Below, piece by piece: positions 26,948 to 35,566 of a DNA stretch of 64,000 nucleotides. The translations under genes and the position numbers were made by a program. Source of the stretch: Treponema sp. GTDB lineage: Bacteria; Spirochaetota; Spirochaetia; Treponematales; Treponemataceae. How positions within the stretch are numbered: position 1 is the stretch's first letter; the number at the start of each line of letters is the position of its first letter. The stretch covers positions 1 to 64,000 of the forward strand of contig JAEDJA010000001.1 in the NCBI GenBank assembly GCA_016296575.1, read 5' to 3'. Under the pieces are notes generated by a model. The model was not told the origin of the DNA and searched no databases. It worked only from the letters and a program-made list of their open reading frames with translations.

Positions 26948-28870
26948 GTGTTAAATGGCTTCAAGATAATTGGAGTGTGTATTTCACGGCTTGAGAGTAC
27001 AAGACACTTTGAGTTTATTAGTAAATTGAATGTACTTGCCGTCAATCAAGGTTTTAGACTTTTTATTTATCACACCCATTCTGATTTATATAATGATTCT
27101 CTACGCTGCAAAGGTGAAAAGGCGATCTTTGATGTCATTAACTATGATATTATTGATGTTGGTCTTGTTTTTGAAGAAGCATTTTCGTCAAAGTCTGTAG
27201 TTGAAGAACTGATTGACGGTTTTAATAAAAATAATGTTCCTGTAATTGTGGTAGGAAATATCCACGATAATGCCATAAGCTATACGTTTGATTATGAAAA
27301 TGGCTTTGAAGCGGTTGTACGGCATGTTATTGAACATCATAAGATAAAGAATAATCTTGTTTTTATGGCAGGGCGGAAAGGAGATGATTACTCCGATAAA
27401 CGTCTGTCAATTTTTAAAAAAGTTTGTTCTGAGCATGGTATATCCGATAACGAAATCCGCATTTATTACGGTGATTACTGGTACGGACCTACAAAAACTG
27501 CCATCAAAGAGGTGATAGCTTCCCGAAAACTTCCAAAAGCAGTTATAAGTGCCAACGATTCAATGGCAATTGCCGCCATGGAAGAATTTTCTGCCCATGG
27601 TATTCATGTTCCTGATGATGTGATTGTTACTGGTTTTGATGGAATCCCCACTTCAATGACCTGTAATCCTCCTCTTACAACCAGTAAATGTTCTTTTGAT
27701 AAAGTAACCTTTTCTATTATGCAAGGTATTGTGGATATAACAAACAATAAACCTGTTGATAAGGTGAATTACATTGACTTCAAGACTGATGTTCGTGCAT
27801 CTTGCGGCTGTAAAAGTTATTTTCGAGATTTTTCCATTGGCGACCTGCTTAGAAAAAGTGAAGATCGTATAGAAAACTTTTTGTTCACAGATTATTCGCT
27901 TCATGCTCTTACAGAAAAACTTACTTTCGTTAGTGATGAGCAGGAATTTATTAATGCTCTCATGGAGTACGACTTTTATGATATGGCTGTTGTCCTTAAA
28001 GAAAGTGCCCTTGATGAAACTAAGGCTCCGAATATGGTGGAATCTGGCTCCAACGAAACAAAACCAGAATCTCAGTACCTGCTTTTTGATACAGAAAAAA
28101 AGGATCGTAAGTATCCTGTAAAACTAGATGATGGTTTGAATATGTTGCCGGAAGACAGAGAGCGAATAATCAACAGTGGAAATCCTCTGATTATTTCCTC
28201 TATCTGTGCCCTTGGTGAAAGATTTGGCATCCTTTTTTACTATTACGATGTTGATCAGATCAGCTATAACCGTATTCTCCAGTTTTCAAACTTTATTACA
28301 AGTGCATTAATCAACTGGCGGAACAACCGTTACATGAAACACGTTGCTATAGCAAATGAACGCATGTCCAACCACGATTACATGACTGATCTTTACAACC
28401 GAAAGGGATTTTTTAAGCGGCTTCCAGTTGTTATTGAACGTGCCAGAAATCATGGAGAACGACTTCTGGTAGCCAATTTTGATGTAAATGGACTTAAGGT
28501 TATCAACGATAAATATGGCCACGAAGCAGGAGATTTTGCAATTGCTCAAGTGGGTAAAATCCTTCTGGGACTTCCTTATGAGGTTATGGTTTGCGCCCGT
28601 TTTGGTGGTGACGAATTTGCTTTTTGTGCCAGCGTAAAAAGTACCAACAAATTTGTTTTCAGTACAAAACAGATTGAGTCAAAATTTATGGAAGAAGTGG
28701 AAACTGCCCTTGAAAAGATAAATGAGACCAGTGAACAGCCTTTCAAGATTTCTGCCAGTGTAGGTGTTGTAATTGCAGAAGTCCGTAATTTTGATTTCAA
28801 CAGATCTTATCGTATTGCAGATGTAAAAATGTACCGAATGAAAATGCGTCGTCGTGGAAAACTGAAATAA
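26948..28870 (+). CDS. LacI-type ligand-binding domain fused to diguanylate cyclase
   Basis: A 640-residue cytoplasmic protein: no signal peptide, no membrane helix and no DNA-binding helix-turn-helix. Residues 1-280 match the type 1 periplasmic-binding/LacI sensor fold (FKIIGVCISR, AVISANDSMAIAAMEEF, VIVTGFDGIPTSM). A linker region (about 280-470) leads to a GGDEF domain (about 475-640) with an intact FGGDEF (552-557), so c-di-GMP synthesis from GTP is expected. The RxxD inhibitory site before GGDEF is absent (YEVMVCAR), so product inhibition is unlikely. A small-molecule ligand, perhaps a sugar, would control the cyclase. Translation begins at GTG, six bases after a -10 box. Confidence 0.85.
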   Translation: MLNGFKIIGVCISRLESTRHFEFISKLNVLAVNQGFRLFIYHTHSDLYNDSLRCKGEKAIFDVINYDIIDVGLVFEEAFSSKSVVEELIDGFNKNNVPVIVVGNIHDNAISYTFDYENGFEAVVRHVIEHHKIKNNLVFMAGRKGDDYSDKRLSIFKKVCSEHGISDNEIRIYYGDYWYGPTKTAIKEVIASRKLPKAVISANDSMAIAAMEEFSAHGIHVPDDVIVTGFDGIPTSMTCNPPLTTSKCSFDKVTFSIMQGIVDITNNKPVDKVNYIDFKTDVRASCGCKSYFRDFSIGDLLRKSEDRIENFLFTDYSLHALTEKLTFVSDEQEFINALMEYDFYDMAVVLKESALDETKAPNMVESGSNETKPESQYLLFDTEKKDRKYPVKLDDGLNMLPEDRERIINSGNPLIISSICALGERFGILFYYYDVDQISYNRILQFSNFITSALINWRNNRYMKHVAIANERMSNHDYMTDLYNRKGFFKRLPVVIERARNHGERLLVANFDVNGLKVINDKYGHEAGDFAIAQVGKILLGLPYEVMVCARFGGDEFAFCASVKSTNKFVFSTKQIESKFMEEVETALEKINETSEQPFKISASVGVVIAEVRNFDFNRSYRIADVKMYRMKMRRRGKLK

Positions 28871-28901
28871 TCTGCTTTTTTTCATATAACAGACAATTAT
28901 C

Positions 28902-28930
28902 TTGCCTTTTACCTTTTCTTTCGCTAACTT
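28902..28930 (+). promoter_or_regulatory. Promoter of the DnaJ-domain gene
   Basis: -35 TTGCCT (28902-28907), 17-base spacer, -10 TAACTT (28925-28930), nine bases to ATG. Leader of at most about three bases. Confidence 0.5.
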
Positions 28931-28939
28931 TAAAACATA

Positions 28940-29521
28940 ATGGAAAATTACTACGACATTCTGGGCGTTAATAAAAACGCAACTGCCGACGAAATTAAAA
29001 AGGCTTACCGAAATCTTGCTTTCAAATACCATCCTGACCGAAACCAGGGAAATGCCGACGCGGAAGAGAAATTCAAAAAAATCAGTGCCGCTTATGATGT
29101 CCTTGGGGATGAATCAAAACGCCGTAATTACGATCTTGGCGGATATTCAACTAATCAGTCTTCAGGTTACCAGAATTATCAGAGTAATCCATATTCATAT
29201 TATTACAGCAGTTCCAAAGCTCAGGAACAGGAAAATAATGAAGATGATCCTTTCTGGCAGTGGTTCGGTGGAAATACAGAAAGAAATCAGTCTCGTTATT
29301 ATTACACAAATAATTACCGTGCACCGGAAAGTCCAACCCGTAAGGAATTGTGGGGTACTGTCTTTGTAAAAGGATTTCAGGCTCTTGTAGCTTTGTTTAT
29401 GTTCCGTTATTCATTCTTTATTCCTTTTGGTCTTATCTGTATTGGCGTATTCTTTAACGGTATTGGAAAATGTATAGGTGCCCTTAAAGCCATTTTACGG
29501 GGCGAAGGAAAAAAACAATAA
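28940..29521 (+). CDS. J-domain (DnaJ-like) membrane-anchored protein
   Basis: A 193-residue protein. Residues 2-66 are a canonical J-domain (YYDILGVNKNATADEIKKAYR, HPD at 31-33, YDVLGDESKRRNYD), which stimulates DnaK ATPase. A Tyr/Ser/Asn-rich linker (about 70-120) replaces the G/F and zinc domains, and the C-terminus (about 145-185) is hydrophobic with one or two membrane helices. It is thus a class C J-protein tethered to the membrane with the J-domain in the cytoplasm; its client is unknown. No Shine-Dalgarno is present. Confidence 0.82.
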   Translation: MENYYDILGVNKNATADEIKKAYRNLAFKYHPDRNQGNADAEEKFKKISAAYDVLGDESKRRNYDLGGYSTNQSSGYQNYQSNPYSYYYSSSKAQEQENNEDDPFWQWFGGNTERNQSRYYYTNNYRAPESPTRKELWGTVFVKGFQALVALFMFRYSFFIPFGLICIGVFFNGIGKCIGALKAILRGEGKKQ

Positions 29522-29616
29522 AAAAACATTAAACTCTTTTTTTCTTGTTCCGATATTCTACGTAAGGGAAATAGATTATCCCAATTTTATTGCGAGGATT
29601 AATCGAGGGACAGATT

Positions 29617-30480
29617 ATGGATCAGAAAAGAGCATTATGGATTATAGCAGCAGCCGGTATTTTTTTGCTGGTAGTTTTAGGATTTGCTATTATTGTTTAT
29701 CCTCCTGTATTAAACAGTAAAAAGACTTTGGCATCTGCAAAAACAAATACATCAACAGCACAGGTTGCTCCAGCTAAAACTACATCATCATCTTCTGGAT
29801 GGACAAAAGATACTGATGAAGCCTACACAAAAGAACTTACAGTTTATTCCGACAAAACAGTTGTTTACGGAAAAGAAGATGATTCAACAACAATCGATTT
29901 GAATGCACTTCGCGCTGAAATTGAAAAAGCACAGAATCCACAGAACATCAATATTACAGTAAACGTGCCTGAAACAAAAACAGAGCCTGTTCCACCTGCT
30001 TCTGTTTTGGGTGAAAATAAAGTTGATGTTACTGTACCTGTAGAAAAAACACCTGTAGTTGAAGAAAAAGTAGAAACAAAAGCTGTTGCTAAAGTAGAAA
30101 CAAAAACAGACGTTAAAGCTGATACAAAACCTGTAACTGTAAAATCTACACCAAAAACAAAAACAACTGTAAAAGCTACCACAGCAACTGCCACTGTTAA
30201 AAAAGAAGCAGCAAAAACAGCGGCAAAAACAGAACCTGAAGTAACAAAATACTGGATTCAGGCAGCTTCATTCTCCACAAAGAAAGCTGCAGAAAATTCA
30301 CGAGCCAAGCTTGATGAATCTAAAATTCCTGCTGATATCTTTACTTACACAGATTCAAAAGGAAAAGTATGGTACCGTGTACGCGTAGGACCTTACACTA
30401 CAAAAAGTGAAGCTGAATACTGGAAATCAAAGATTGTAACAATCAGCGAATTCAAAGAAGGTTACATCACCACAAAATAG
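29617..30480 (+). CDS. SPOR-domain membrane protein
   Basis: A 287-residue bitopic protein: short cytoplasmic MDQKR, one transmembrane helix (about 6-30, LWIIAAAGIFLLVVLGFAIIV), a long Thr/Lys/Val-rich periplasmic linker with KVETK-type repeats, and a C-terminal SPOR domain (about 213-287, YWIQAASFSTKKAAE..VRVGPYTTKSEAEYW). SPOR domains bind denuded septal peptidoglycan, so a role in division or wall remodelling is likely. A TTG at 29590 would extend the frame, but the ATG at 29617 follows GAGGGA with good spacing and places the charged residues correctly. A terminator follows. Confidence 0.85.
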   Translation: MDQKRALWIIAAAGIFLLVVLGFAIIVYPPVLNSKKTLASAKTNTSTAQVAPAKTTSSSSGWTKDTDEAYTKELTVYSDKTVVYGKEDDSTTIDLNALRAEIEKAQNPQNINITVNVPETKTEPVPPASVLGENKVDVTVPVEKTPVVEEKVETKAVAKVETKTDVKADTKPVTVKSTPKTKTTVKATTATATVKKEAAKTAAKTEPEVTKYWIQAASFSTKKAAENSRAKLDESKIPADIFTYTDSKGKVWYRVRVGPYTTKSEAEYWKSKIVTISEFKEGYITTK

Positions 30481-30514
30481 TACTTTTTTGTTCCTTAAAA
30501 GGTAAAAATATATG

Positions 30515-30547
30515 CCGCCCGGAATTGCCTCCTGGGCGGTTTTTTTT
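30515..30547 (+). terminator. Rho-independent terminator after the SPOR gene
   Basis: Stem CCGCCCGGA / TCCTGGGCGG (one bulge) at 30515-30539, followed by an eight-base T-run (30540-30547). Confidence 0.85.
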
Positions 30548-30591
30548 GCCGCAAGTTGCCGAAAAAGAAGAATGGCTGCCATTAACTATAT

Positions 30592-31977
30592 ATGAAAAAA
30601 ACAATGTGTTTTTTCGTCCTGCTTTTGGGCTCGTGTTTTCTTTTTCCGGCTTCCTTGTCCTTTGTGGCCGGCGGAGAAGTAAAAGGTCTTGAAAAAAAGG
30701 AAGAAAAAAAGAAGATTGCATGGGATGGGGGATTAAAGGTAAGTCTTTCTTTTATAGAAGGCTGCTTTTTCGCAAAAGAAGAGAAGTTTGCTTATGGACT
30801 TTTGTTAAAGACTCCTGAAGTAAGTTTTGGAAGTGAAAATAAAAACTATGTTTTTTCTGTTGATTTAAAGTCTGGAATGATTTTAAAAAACGGCTTTCTT
30901 ACTTATTTAGGGAATCCTTGTCTTTCGAGTACAGTTTCTCCTTTTTTTAGTGAGGAAAGAAGTTTTTCCATGATGAATGCGGCTTTACCTGGTGTCTCTT
31001 CTTCTTTTAATACAAGACATTCTGCTTTTCTTGAAACAAAACTGAAGTTTGGAAAATGGGATTTTTCCAACGGAGTGTTTTACTGTCCATTCAGAACTGA
31101 AATGAAAAAAGAAAGCAGCCTGATTGCAGGAGCTTTTTTGTCCACCTGGACGCCGGAATGGAAAATCCTTCCCAAACTGAAAATTCAATCTGGTGCAGTT
31201 TATGGAAATGGAGGATATGAAGAAAAAAAATCTGATTCCTGGTATGGAAAAGATTCTTTTTACCAGGAAGGAAGAGCTTCATCAGCATTGGTTTCTTTTA
31301 GAATTGGTACGGGGCCTTATGGTGGAAAACCTGAATTCTGGCTTTATTTTCACAGTATGTTTTTTGAGAATCCTTTTAATAAGGTGAACCAGGCTTTCCG
31401 AACGGATATTGTTTTTGGGTACGGAGGTTTTAGTTTTAATTCAGAATTGTTTTATAATCCCCAGAATGGTCTTTTCACATTGGAAGGAAAAACTCTTGAT
31501 CCTCAGATAAGCGGCAAAGGAAAAATTTCCCAGAAAATCATTTTTGGAAAAGGAAAGACTTTTTCTATAACAACTGGAATAGCTGGTTTCTGGAAAGAAA
31601 ATCTTTTATACAAGGAAGATGATTTAAAACTTGCTGGCGGAATTCGTTTTTCGTTCCTGAAAACAGTGTTTACCCTAAGTGCAATAAATGAATGGAACAC
31701 AATTGAAATAAAAAGAAATGGTTTTTCGGAGGTAAAATTGAAGCCCTCTTTATTTTCCGCTTCGGCAGATCTTGTTTTTAAACTAAAATATATTTCCATG
31801 GAACTAAACGGCACCTATTCTAAAGAATATGAAAAGGATTTTGGAGAATGGAAAAGCGGGTTGAGTATTGAAGGCGGTGTTTCTTTTGTAAAAACTCAAA
31901 TAAGGATGGAAACTGAATTTACAAAAGAGAAATTAAAATCAGCAAAAATCAGTTTTTCAGTCAGCGGAAAAATTTAA
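30592..31977 (+). CDS. Exported beta-rich protein, possible outer-membrane barrel
   Basis: A 461-residue protein with a signal peptide (MKKTMCFFVLLLGSCFLFPASLSF). The mature part alternates short amphipathic strands rich in Phe, Gly, Lys and Ser (KLKFGKWDFSNGVFY, FGYGGFSFNSELFYNPQNG, SISFSVSGKI-like C-terminus), as outer-membrane beta-barrels do, but the last residue is Ile, not Phe. No family recognised. No ribosome site is evident; the start is the only one giving a signal peptide. Its 3' end overlaps the convergent methyltransferase gene by 21 bases. Confidence 0.65.
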   Translation: MKKTMCFFVLLLGSCFLFPASLSFVAGGEVKGLEKKEEKKKIAWDGGLKVSLSFIEGCFFAKEEKFAYGLLLKTPEVSFGSENKNYVFSVDLKSGMILKNGFLTYLGNPCLSSTVSPFFSEERSFSMMNAALPGVSSSFNTRHSAFLETKLKFGKWDFSNGVFYCPFRTEMKKESSLIAGAFLSTWTPEWKILPKLKIQSGAVYGNGGYEEKKSDSWYGKDSFYQEGRASSALVSFRIGTGPYGGKPEFWLYFHSMFFENPFNKVNQAFRTDIVFGYGGFSFNSELFYNPQNGLFTLEGKTLDPQISGKGKISQKIIFGKGKTFSITTGIAGFWKENLLYKEDDLKLAGGIRFSFLKTVFTLSAINEWNTIEIKRNGFSEVKLKPSLFSASADLVFKLKYISMELNGTYSKEYEKDFGEWKSGLSIEGGVSFVKTQIRMETEFTKEKLKSAKISFSVSGKI

Positions 31978-33099
31978 GATTTCTGGATTTACGCCTAAAG
32001 CATTTACAAGACTGTTTTCCATACTGTTTTCCTGGTGTTTTTTTAATGCACGAATAAGAATGTTTTTTGGAGTGTGCTCTTCGTCAATGAATTCCAGCAT
32101 CTGTACCTGGTAGCCTTTACTTTCAAGCCACTGTCCTCGGATGGCATCAGTAACAAGAGACGAGAATTTTTCCCGAATAATGCCCCATTTTAAAAGTGGA
32201 GCGAATTCCTGTGGAATTTCCTCTTTCTTTTTTTTACTGAGGGCTTTATTTACCTGGTGCTGACAGCATGGAACACTAAGAATGGCAGAAGCTTGTTTTT
32301 CTACGGCGTATTTTAGTGCAAAATCGGTGGCTGTGTCGCAGGCGTGGAGGGTGATTACCAGGTCTAAAGATTTATTTCCGGAATATGAACTGATGTCACC
32401 GATAGAAAAATTTATGTTTTTAAGCTGCAGTTCTTGTGTAAGACTGTTGCAGTAGTCGATGACTTCTTTTTTCAAGTCCAGTCCTTCTATGATACATGGT
32501 ACTTTACGAACTGTAGTAAGAAAATAATGTACGGCAAAGGTAAGATATGATTTTCCGCATCCAAAATCAGCAATTTTTAACGGGTTTTCTTCAGTAGGTT
32601 TAAGGCGTTCTGTAAGGAAAGGAAGAATGTCATCAATAAATTCAAGAAATCGGTTAATCTGCCGGAATTTATCATATTTTGATGAAATAACTTTTCCATT
32701 TTCTGTCATTACACCAAGCCGCACAAGAAAGGGAATAGGTGTGTTTTCTGGTAGAAGATAGTGTTTCACGGTTCCTAATGAAAAAGTAGCTTTTGGAATC
32801 ATTTTTTCGATTTTTGAAATTTTGCCTTTTTTATTTGCCATGATTACAATTTCTTTTTCATCTGTGCGCATGTTTACAGCTTTAAAAGATGTGCCGGCGT
32901 GTTCCTGAATAAAAGCTTCCAGTTCATCAGCGGTAAAATGTTTGTGGAAAACCTGCTTTTCGGTGAACATTTCTACAAAATACTGGCCATCCCGGGCAGA
33001 AGAAGTTTCTTTTTTGATTTTGATTTTTTGATATGCTTTGGATAATTTTTCTTCAGCTTCTTTGGTAGGTTTTGAAAATGTGATGCTCTGGTAATTCAT
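31957..33099 (-). CDS. SAM-dependent methyltransferase, Methyltransf_32-like
   Basis: A 380-residue cytoplasmic protein. The N-terminal 170 residues have no recognised domain. The C-terminal part carries SAM motif ADFGCGKSYLTFAVHYFL near 178, an acidic loop EGLDLK near 208, and TLHACDTATDFAL..LSVPCCQHQ near 258-285, a pattern shared with the GSTCD/METTL25-like Methyltransf_32 family. The substrate is unknown; RNA or small molecules are possible. TATAGT on the minus strand (33107-33112) ends seven bases before ATG with no Shine-Dalgarno. It diverges from parA with mirrored spacing. Confidence 0.75.
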   Translation of the reverse strand: MNYQSITFSKPTKEAEEKLSKAYQKIKIKKETSSARDGQYFVEMFTEKQVFHKHFTADELEAFIQEHAGTSFKAVNMRTDEKEIVIMANKKGKISKIEKMIPKATFSLGTVKHYLLPENTPIPFLVRLGVMTENGKVISSKYDKFRQINRFLEFIDDILPFLTERLKPTEENPLKIADFGCGKSYLTFAVHYFLTTVRKVPCIIEGLDLKKEVIDYCNSLTQELQLKNINFSIGDISSYSGNKSLDLVITLHACDTATDFALKYAVEKQASAILSVPCCQHQVNKALSKKKKEEIPQEFAPLLKWGIIREKFSSLVTDAIRGQWLESKGYQVQMLEFIDEEHTPKNILIRALKKHQENSMENSLVNALGVNPEILNFSAD

Positions 33100-33106
33100 A
33101 AAATCT

Positions 33107-33139
33107 ACTATAGTAAAAAAACAGAAAAAGTGATATAGT
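33107..33139. promoter_or_regulatory. Divergent leaderless start region of methyltransferase and parA
   Basis: TATAGT occurs on the minus strand (33107-33112), seven bases before the methyltransferase ATG, and on the plus strand (33134-33139), seven bases before the parA ATG. Neither gene has a Shine-Dalgarno. No good -35 box is visible for either. The whole space between the two start codons is only 47 bases. Confidence 0.5.
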
Positions 33140-33146
33140 AAAATTT

Positions 33147-33905
33147 ATGGGAAAGTGTATAGTATTTGTAAATCAGAAAGGTGGCGTTGGAAAAACAACT
33201 TCTGCCATCAATATTGGTGCCTATATTGCTTTGGCGGGAAAAAAAGTTCTCCTTGTTGATTTTGACTCGCAGGGAAATATGTCCAGCGGTGTAGGGGTTG
33301 ATCCTCATGGAAAACCATCAGTTTATGAACTGATATCTGGTCTTGTTGAACCTGAAAACGCCGTTCGAAAAAGTAATCTTGAAAATCTTGACGTTATTTC
33401 TGCATCAATTGACCTTTCGGGGGCTGCAGTTGAACTTGTTGATCAGGAAAACCGCGAATACTTCCTTAAAAATGCACTTGACCCGCTAAAACCTCTTTAC
33501 GATTTTATTCTTATTGACTGTCCACCTTCACTTGGAATCCTTACATTAAACGGTCTGGCTGCAGCTGATTCAGTTCTTGTTCCAATGCAGTGTGAATATT
33601 TTGCCCTGGAAGGAATTACTCTTCTTTTGCAGACTGTTCAGAACGTTCAGAAAAAAATTAATCCTAAACTTGAAATCGGTGGAATCTTTTTTACAATGTT
33701 TGATGCACGTACAAGACTTGCACAGGAAGTTGTAGGAAACGTAAAAGCATATTTTGGCGACAAAGTATTTAATACAATTATTCCACGTAACGTACGCTTG
33801 TCTGAAGCACCTTCTCACGGTTTGCCAATCTGCAAATACGATCCTGATTGTGCTGGCGCAAAAAGTTACGCTAAACTTGCAGAAGAGGTGATTAAACGTG
33901 GCTAA
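33147..33905 (+). CDS. parA: Chromosome-partitioning ATPase ParA (Soj)
   Basis: A 252-residue deviant-Walker ATPase that positions the chromosome with ParB. The Walker A motif KGGVGKTT (11-18) has the signature lysine, followed by VDFDSQGNMSSGVG, LIDCPPSLG near 123 and the C-terminal SEAPSHGLPI. It lacks an N-terminal DNA-binding domain, as expected for chromosomal ParA. parB begins eight bases before the parA stop. The start codon has no ribosome site and lies seven bases after TATAGT. Confidence 0.95.
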   Translation: MGKCIVFVNQKGGVGKTTSAINIGAYIALAGKKVLLVDFDSQGNMSSGVGVDPHGKPSVYELISGLVEPENAVRKSNLENLDVISASIDLSGAAVELVDQENREYFLKNALDPLKPLYDFILIDCPPSLGILTLNGLAAADSVLVPMQCEYFALEGITLLLQTVQNVQKKINPKLEIGGIFFTMFDARTRLAQEVVGNVKAYFGDKVFNTIIPRNVRLSEAPSHGLPICKYDPDCAGAKSYAKLAEEVIKRG

Positions 33906-34875
33906 GGCAAAACCAATGGGACTTGGACGCGGTCTTGATGCACTTCTTGGCGGTGCTTCTAAACAGACAGCCCCAGCAGAAACTACAGAAGCTCAGGTAC
34001 AGACTTTCGCTGAAACATCTGCTGAACCAGTAAAAGCTTCAAAACTTCCTTCAGTGATTGATGTAGACGATAATGGTGGGCTTTGGGTAAATCCAAATCT
34101 TCTTCAGCCAAATCCAAAACAGCCTCGTGTTGAATTCAATCAGAAGGCTTTGGAAGAACTGTCTGCTTCAATCAAGGCAAACGGTATTCTTGAACCTATC
34201 ATTATTGAACACATTGAAGGTGATACTTTCTATATCATTGCCGGTGAACGTCGAACTCGTGCTGCAAAAATGGCTGGTCTTGATAAAGTTCCAGTTCAGC
34301 TTCGTAAATTTGACGAACAGAAAAAACTTGAAGTTGCACTTATTGAAAATATCCAGCGTGCCGATTTGAATCCTATTGAAGAAGCTATGGCTTATTACAA
34401 TCTTATCCAGATGGGTGATCTTACCCAGGATGAAGTAGCCCGCCGCGTTGGAAAAAACCGTACTACAGTAGCAAATGCAATCCGTCTTTTAAAACTTCCA
34501 GAAGATATGCAGCATGCCCTTGCAAGTGGCCAGATCAGTTCCGGTCATGCACGTGCTCTCCTTATGGTAAAAAGTGATGCAGATATGCGTGTACTTTTTG
34601 CAAAGATTGTGGGAAGCGATCTGACTGTACGCCAGGCCGAAGAGCTTGCCGGTACATACAATAATGGTGGTCGTGCAGCAGCAAAAAAACAGGACAAAAA
34701 GCCTGAACTAAAAGATCCTAATGTTGCCGATTTTGAACAGCAGCTTAAAAATATCTTTGGTGTAAAAGGTGTCAGCTTAAAAGGAACAATGGAAAAAGGT
34801 TCTCTGGTTATTGATTACACAACCCGTGAAGATTTTGACCGTATCTGCGAAATCCTTTTGAAATCAGCTAAATAG
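33898..34875 (+). CDS. parB: Chromosome-partitioning protein ParB (Spo0J)
   Basis: A 325-residue centromere-binding CTPase. After a linker it has the ParB/Srx domain with NPKQPRVEFNQKALEELSASIKANGILEP.. and the CTP motif GERRTRAAKMAG near 115, the NPIEEA..Y..L helix-turn-helix (TQDEVARRVGKNRTTVANAIRLLKLP near 175) and a C-terminal dimer domain. The start is GTG at 33898, overlapping parA by eight bases, with GAGGTGA upstream, so translation is coupled. The 3' end overlaps the convergent phosphoesterase gene by eight bases. No full parS site was found in the window. Confidence 0.95.
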   Translation: MAKAKPMGLGRGLDALLGGASKQTAPAETTEAQVQTFAETSAEPVKASKLPSVIDVDDNGGLWVNPNLLQPNPKQPRVEFNQKALEELSASIKANGILEPIIIEHIEGDTFYIIAGERRTRAAKMAGLDKVPVQLRKFDEQKKLEVALIENIQRADLNPIEEAMAYYNLIQMGDLTQDEVARRVGKNRTTVANAIRLLKLPEDMQHALASGQISSGHARALLMVKSDADMRVLFAKIVGSDLTVRQAEELAGTYNNGGRAAAKKQDKKPELKDPNVADFEQQLKNIFGVKGVSLKGTMEKGSLVIDYTTREDFDRICEILLKSAK

Positions 34876-35548
34876 ATTTCATTACATTCCAGGTTTTTAT
34901 ATTGATGAAGGCGGCGTCTATGAAGCTGCCTTTTATCGTTAACACAGCAAATGTTGGATCAAAGCCTCCCCGTGGACGACTTATACTTCCAGGATTTACA
35001 ATAAGTTTGTTTCCTGCACGAACCTGCCGCGGAACATGGGTGTGTCCATGTATAAAGATTTTTGCACCAATTTCTTCTGCTTCCGAAAGTGCCAGCTCAT
35101 CACCAAAATCAATGCCCTGAAGGTGTCCGTGAGAAATCAGAAGCTTTTCACCGGCAGCAGAAAGAACGGTTTTCCTTGGTATATTCAGGTGATGTGAGTA
35201 CTGAGAACCACAGGAAATGTTTTCATCAGCAGTAGGATCAAAGCCGCAGACAGAATATGCTGGATCACAGTTTCCCTGAGCAAAAGCTGCAACTGGAGGA
35301 AAGAATTGGGCCAGTTCTTCATCATCCATGAGGTTTTCCATTGTCTGAATAAGGTCTGTGATTCCGTCTCCTGCAAAAACCAGTGCATCACAATATTTAC
35401 CATAGCGGCGAACAATTTCTTCAAAAAGAGCAGGATTTCTGTGACTGTCGGAGAGAATCAGGATGGAAGCAGCTTCTTTTTTTTCCAGAGCCACTATGTC
35501 TTGTGGAGAACCAACTATTCCCGATTCATTCTGTTTTAGTAAAATCAT
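34868..35548 (-). CDS. YfcE-family metallophosphoesterase
   Basis: A 226-residue cytoplasmic phosphodiesterase of the YfcE/MJ0936 type. The metal-binding motifs appear in order: SDSH near 34, GDGITD near 60, GNCD near 92, SHGH near 138 and GHTH near 166, followed by NPGSISRPRGG. The physiological substrate is unknown. An N-terminal extension of about 25 residues precedes the usual start; the only ATG with support lies five bases after TATAGC on the minus strand, with no ribosome site. Confidence 0.82.
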   Translation of the reverse strand: MILLKQNESGIVGSPQDIVALEKKEAASILILSDSHRNPALFEEIVRRYGKYCDALVFAGDGITDLIQTMENLMDDEELAQFFPPVAAFAQGNCDPAYSVCGFDPTADENISCGSQYSHHLNIPRKTVLSAAGEKLLISHGHLQGIDFGDELALSEAEEIGAKIFIHGHTHVPRQVRAGNKLIVNPGSISRPRGGFDPTFAVLTIKGSFIDAAFINIKTWNVMKSI

Positions 35549-35566
35549 GAAACGCTATACCAGATG

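Noticed and set aside
32762..32770. parS centromere site near parAB
   Set aside because: Only the left half TGTTTCACG is present; the required palindromic right half is missing and it lies inside a coding region.
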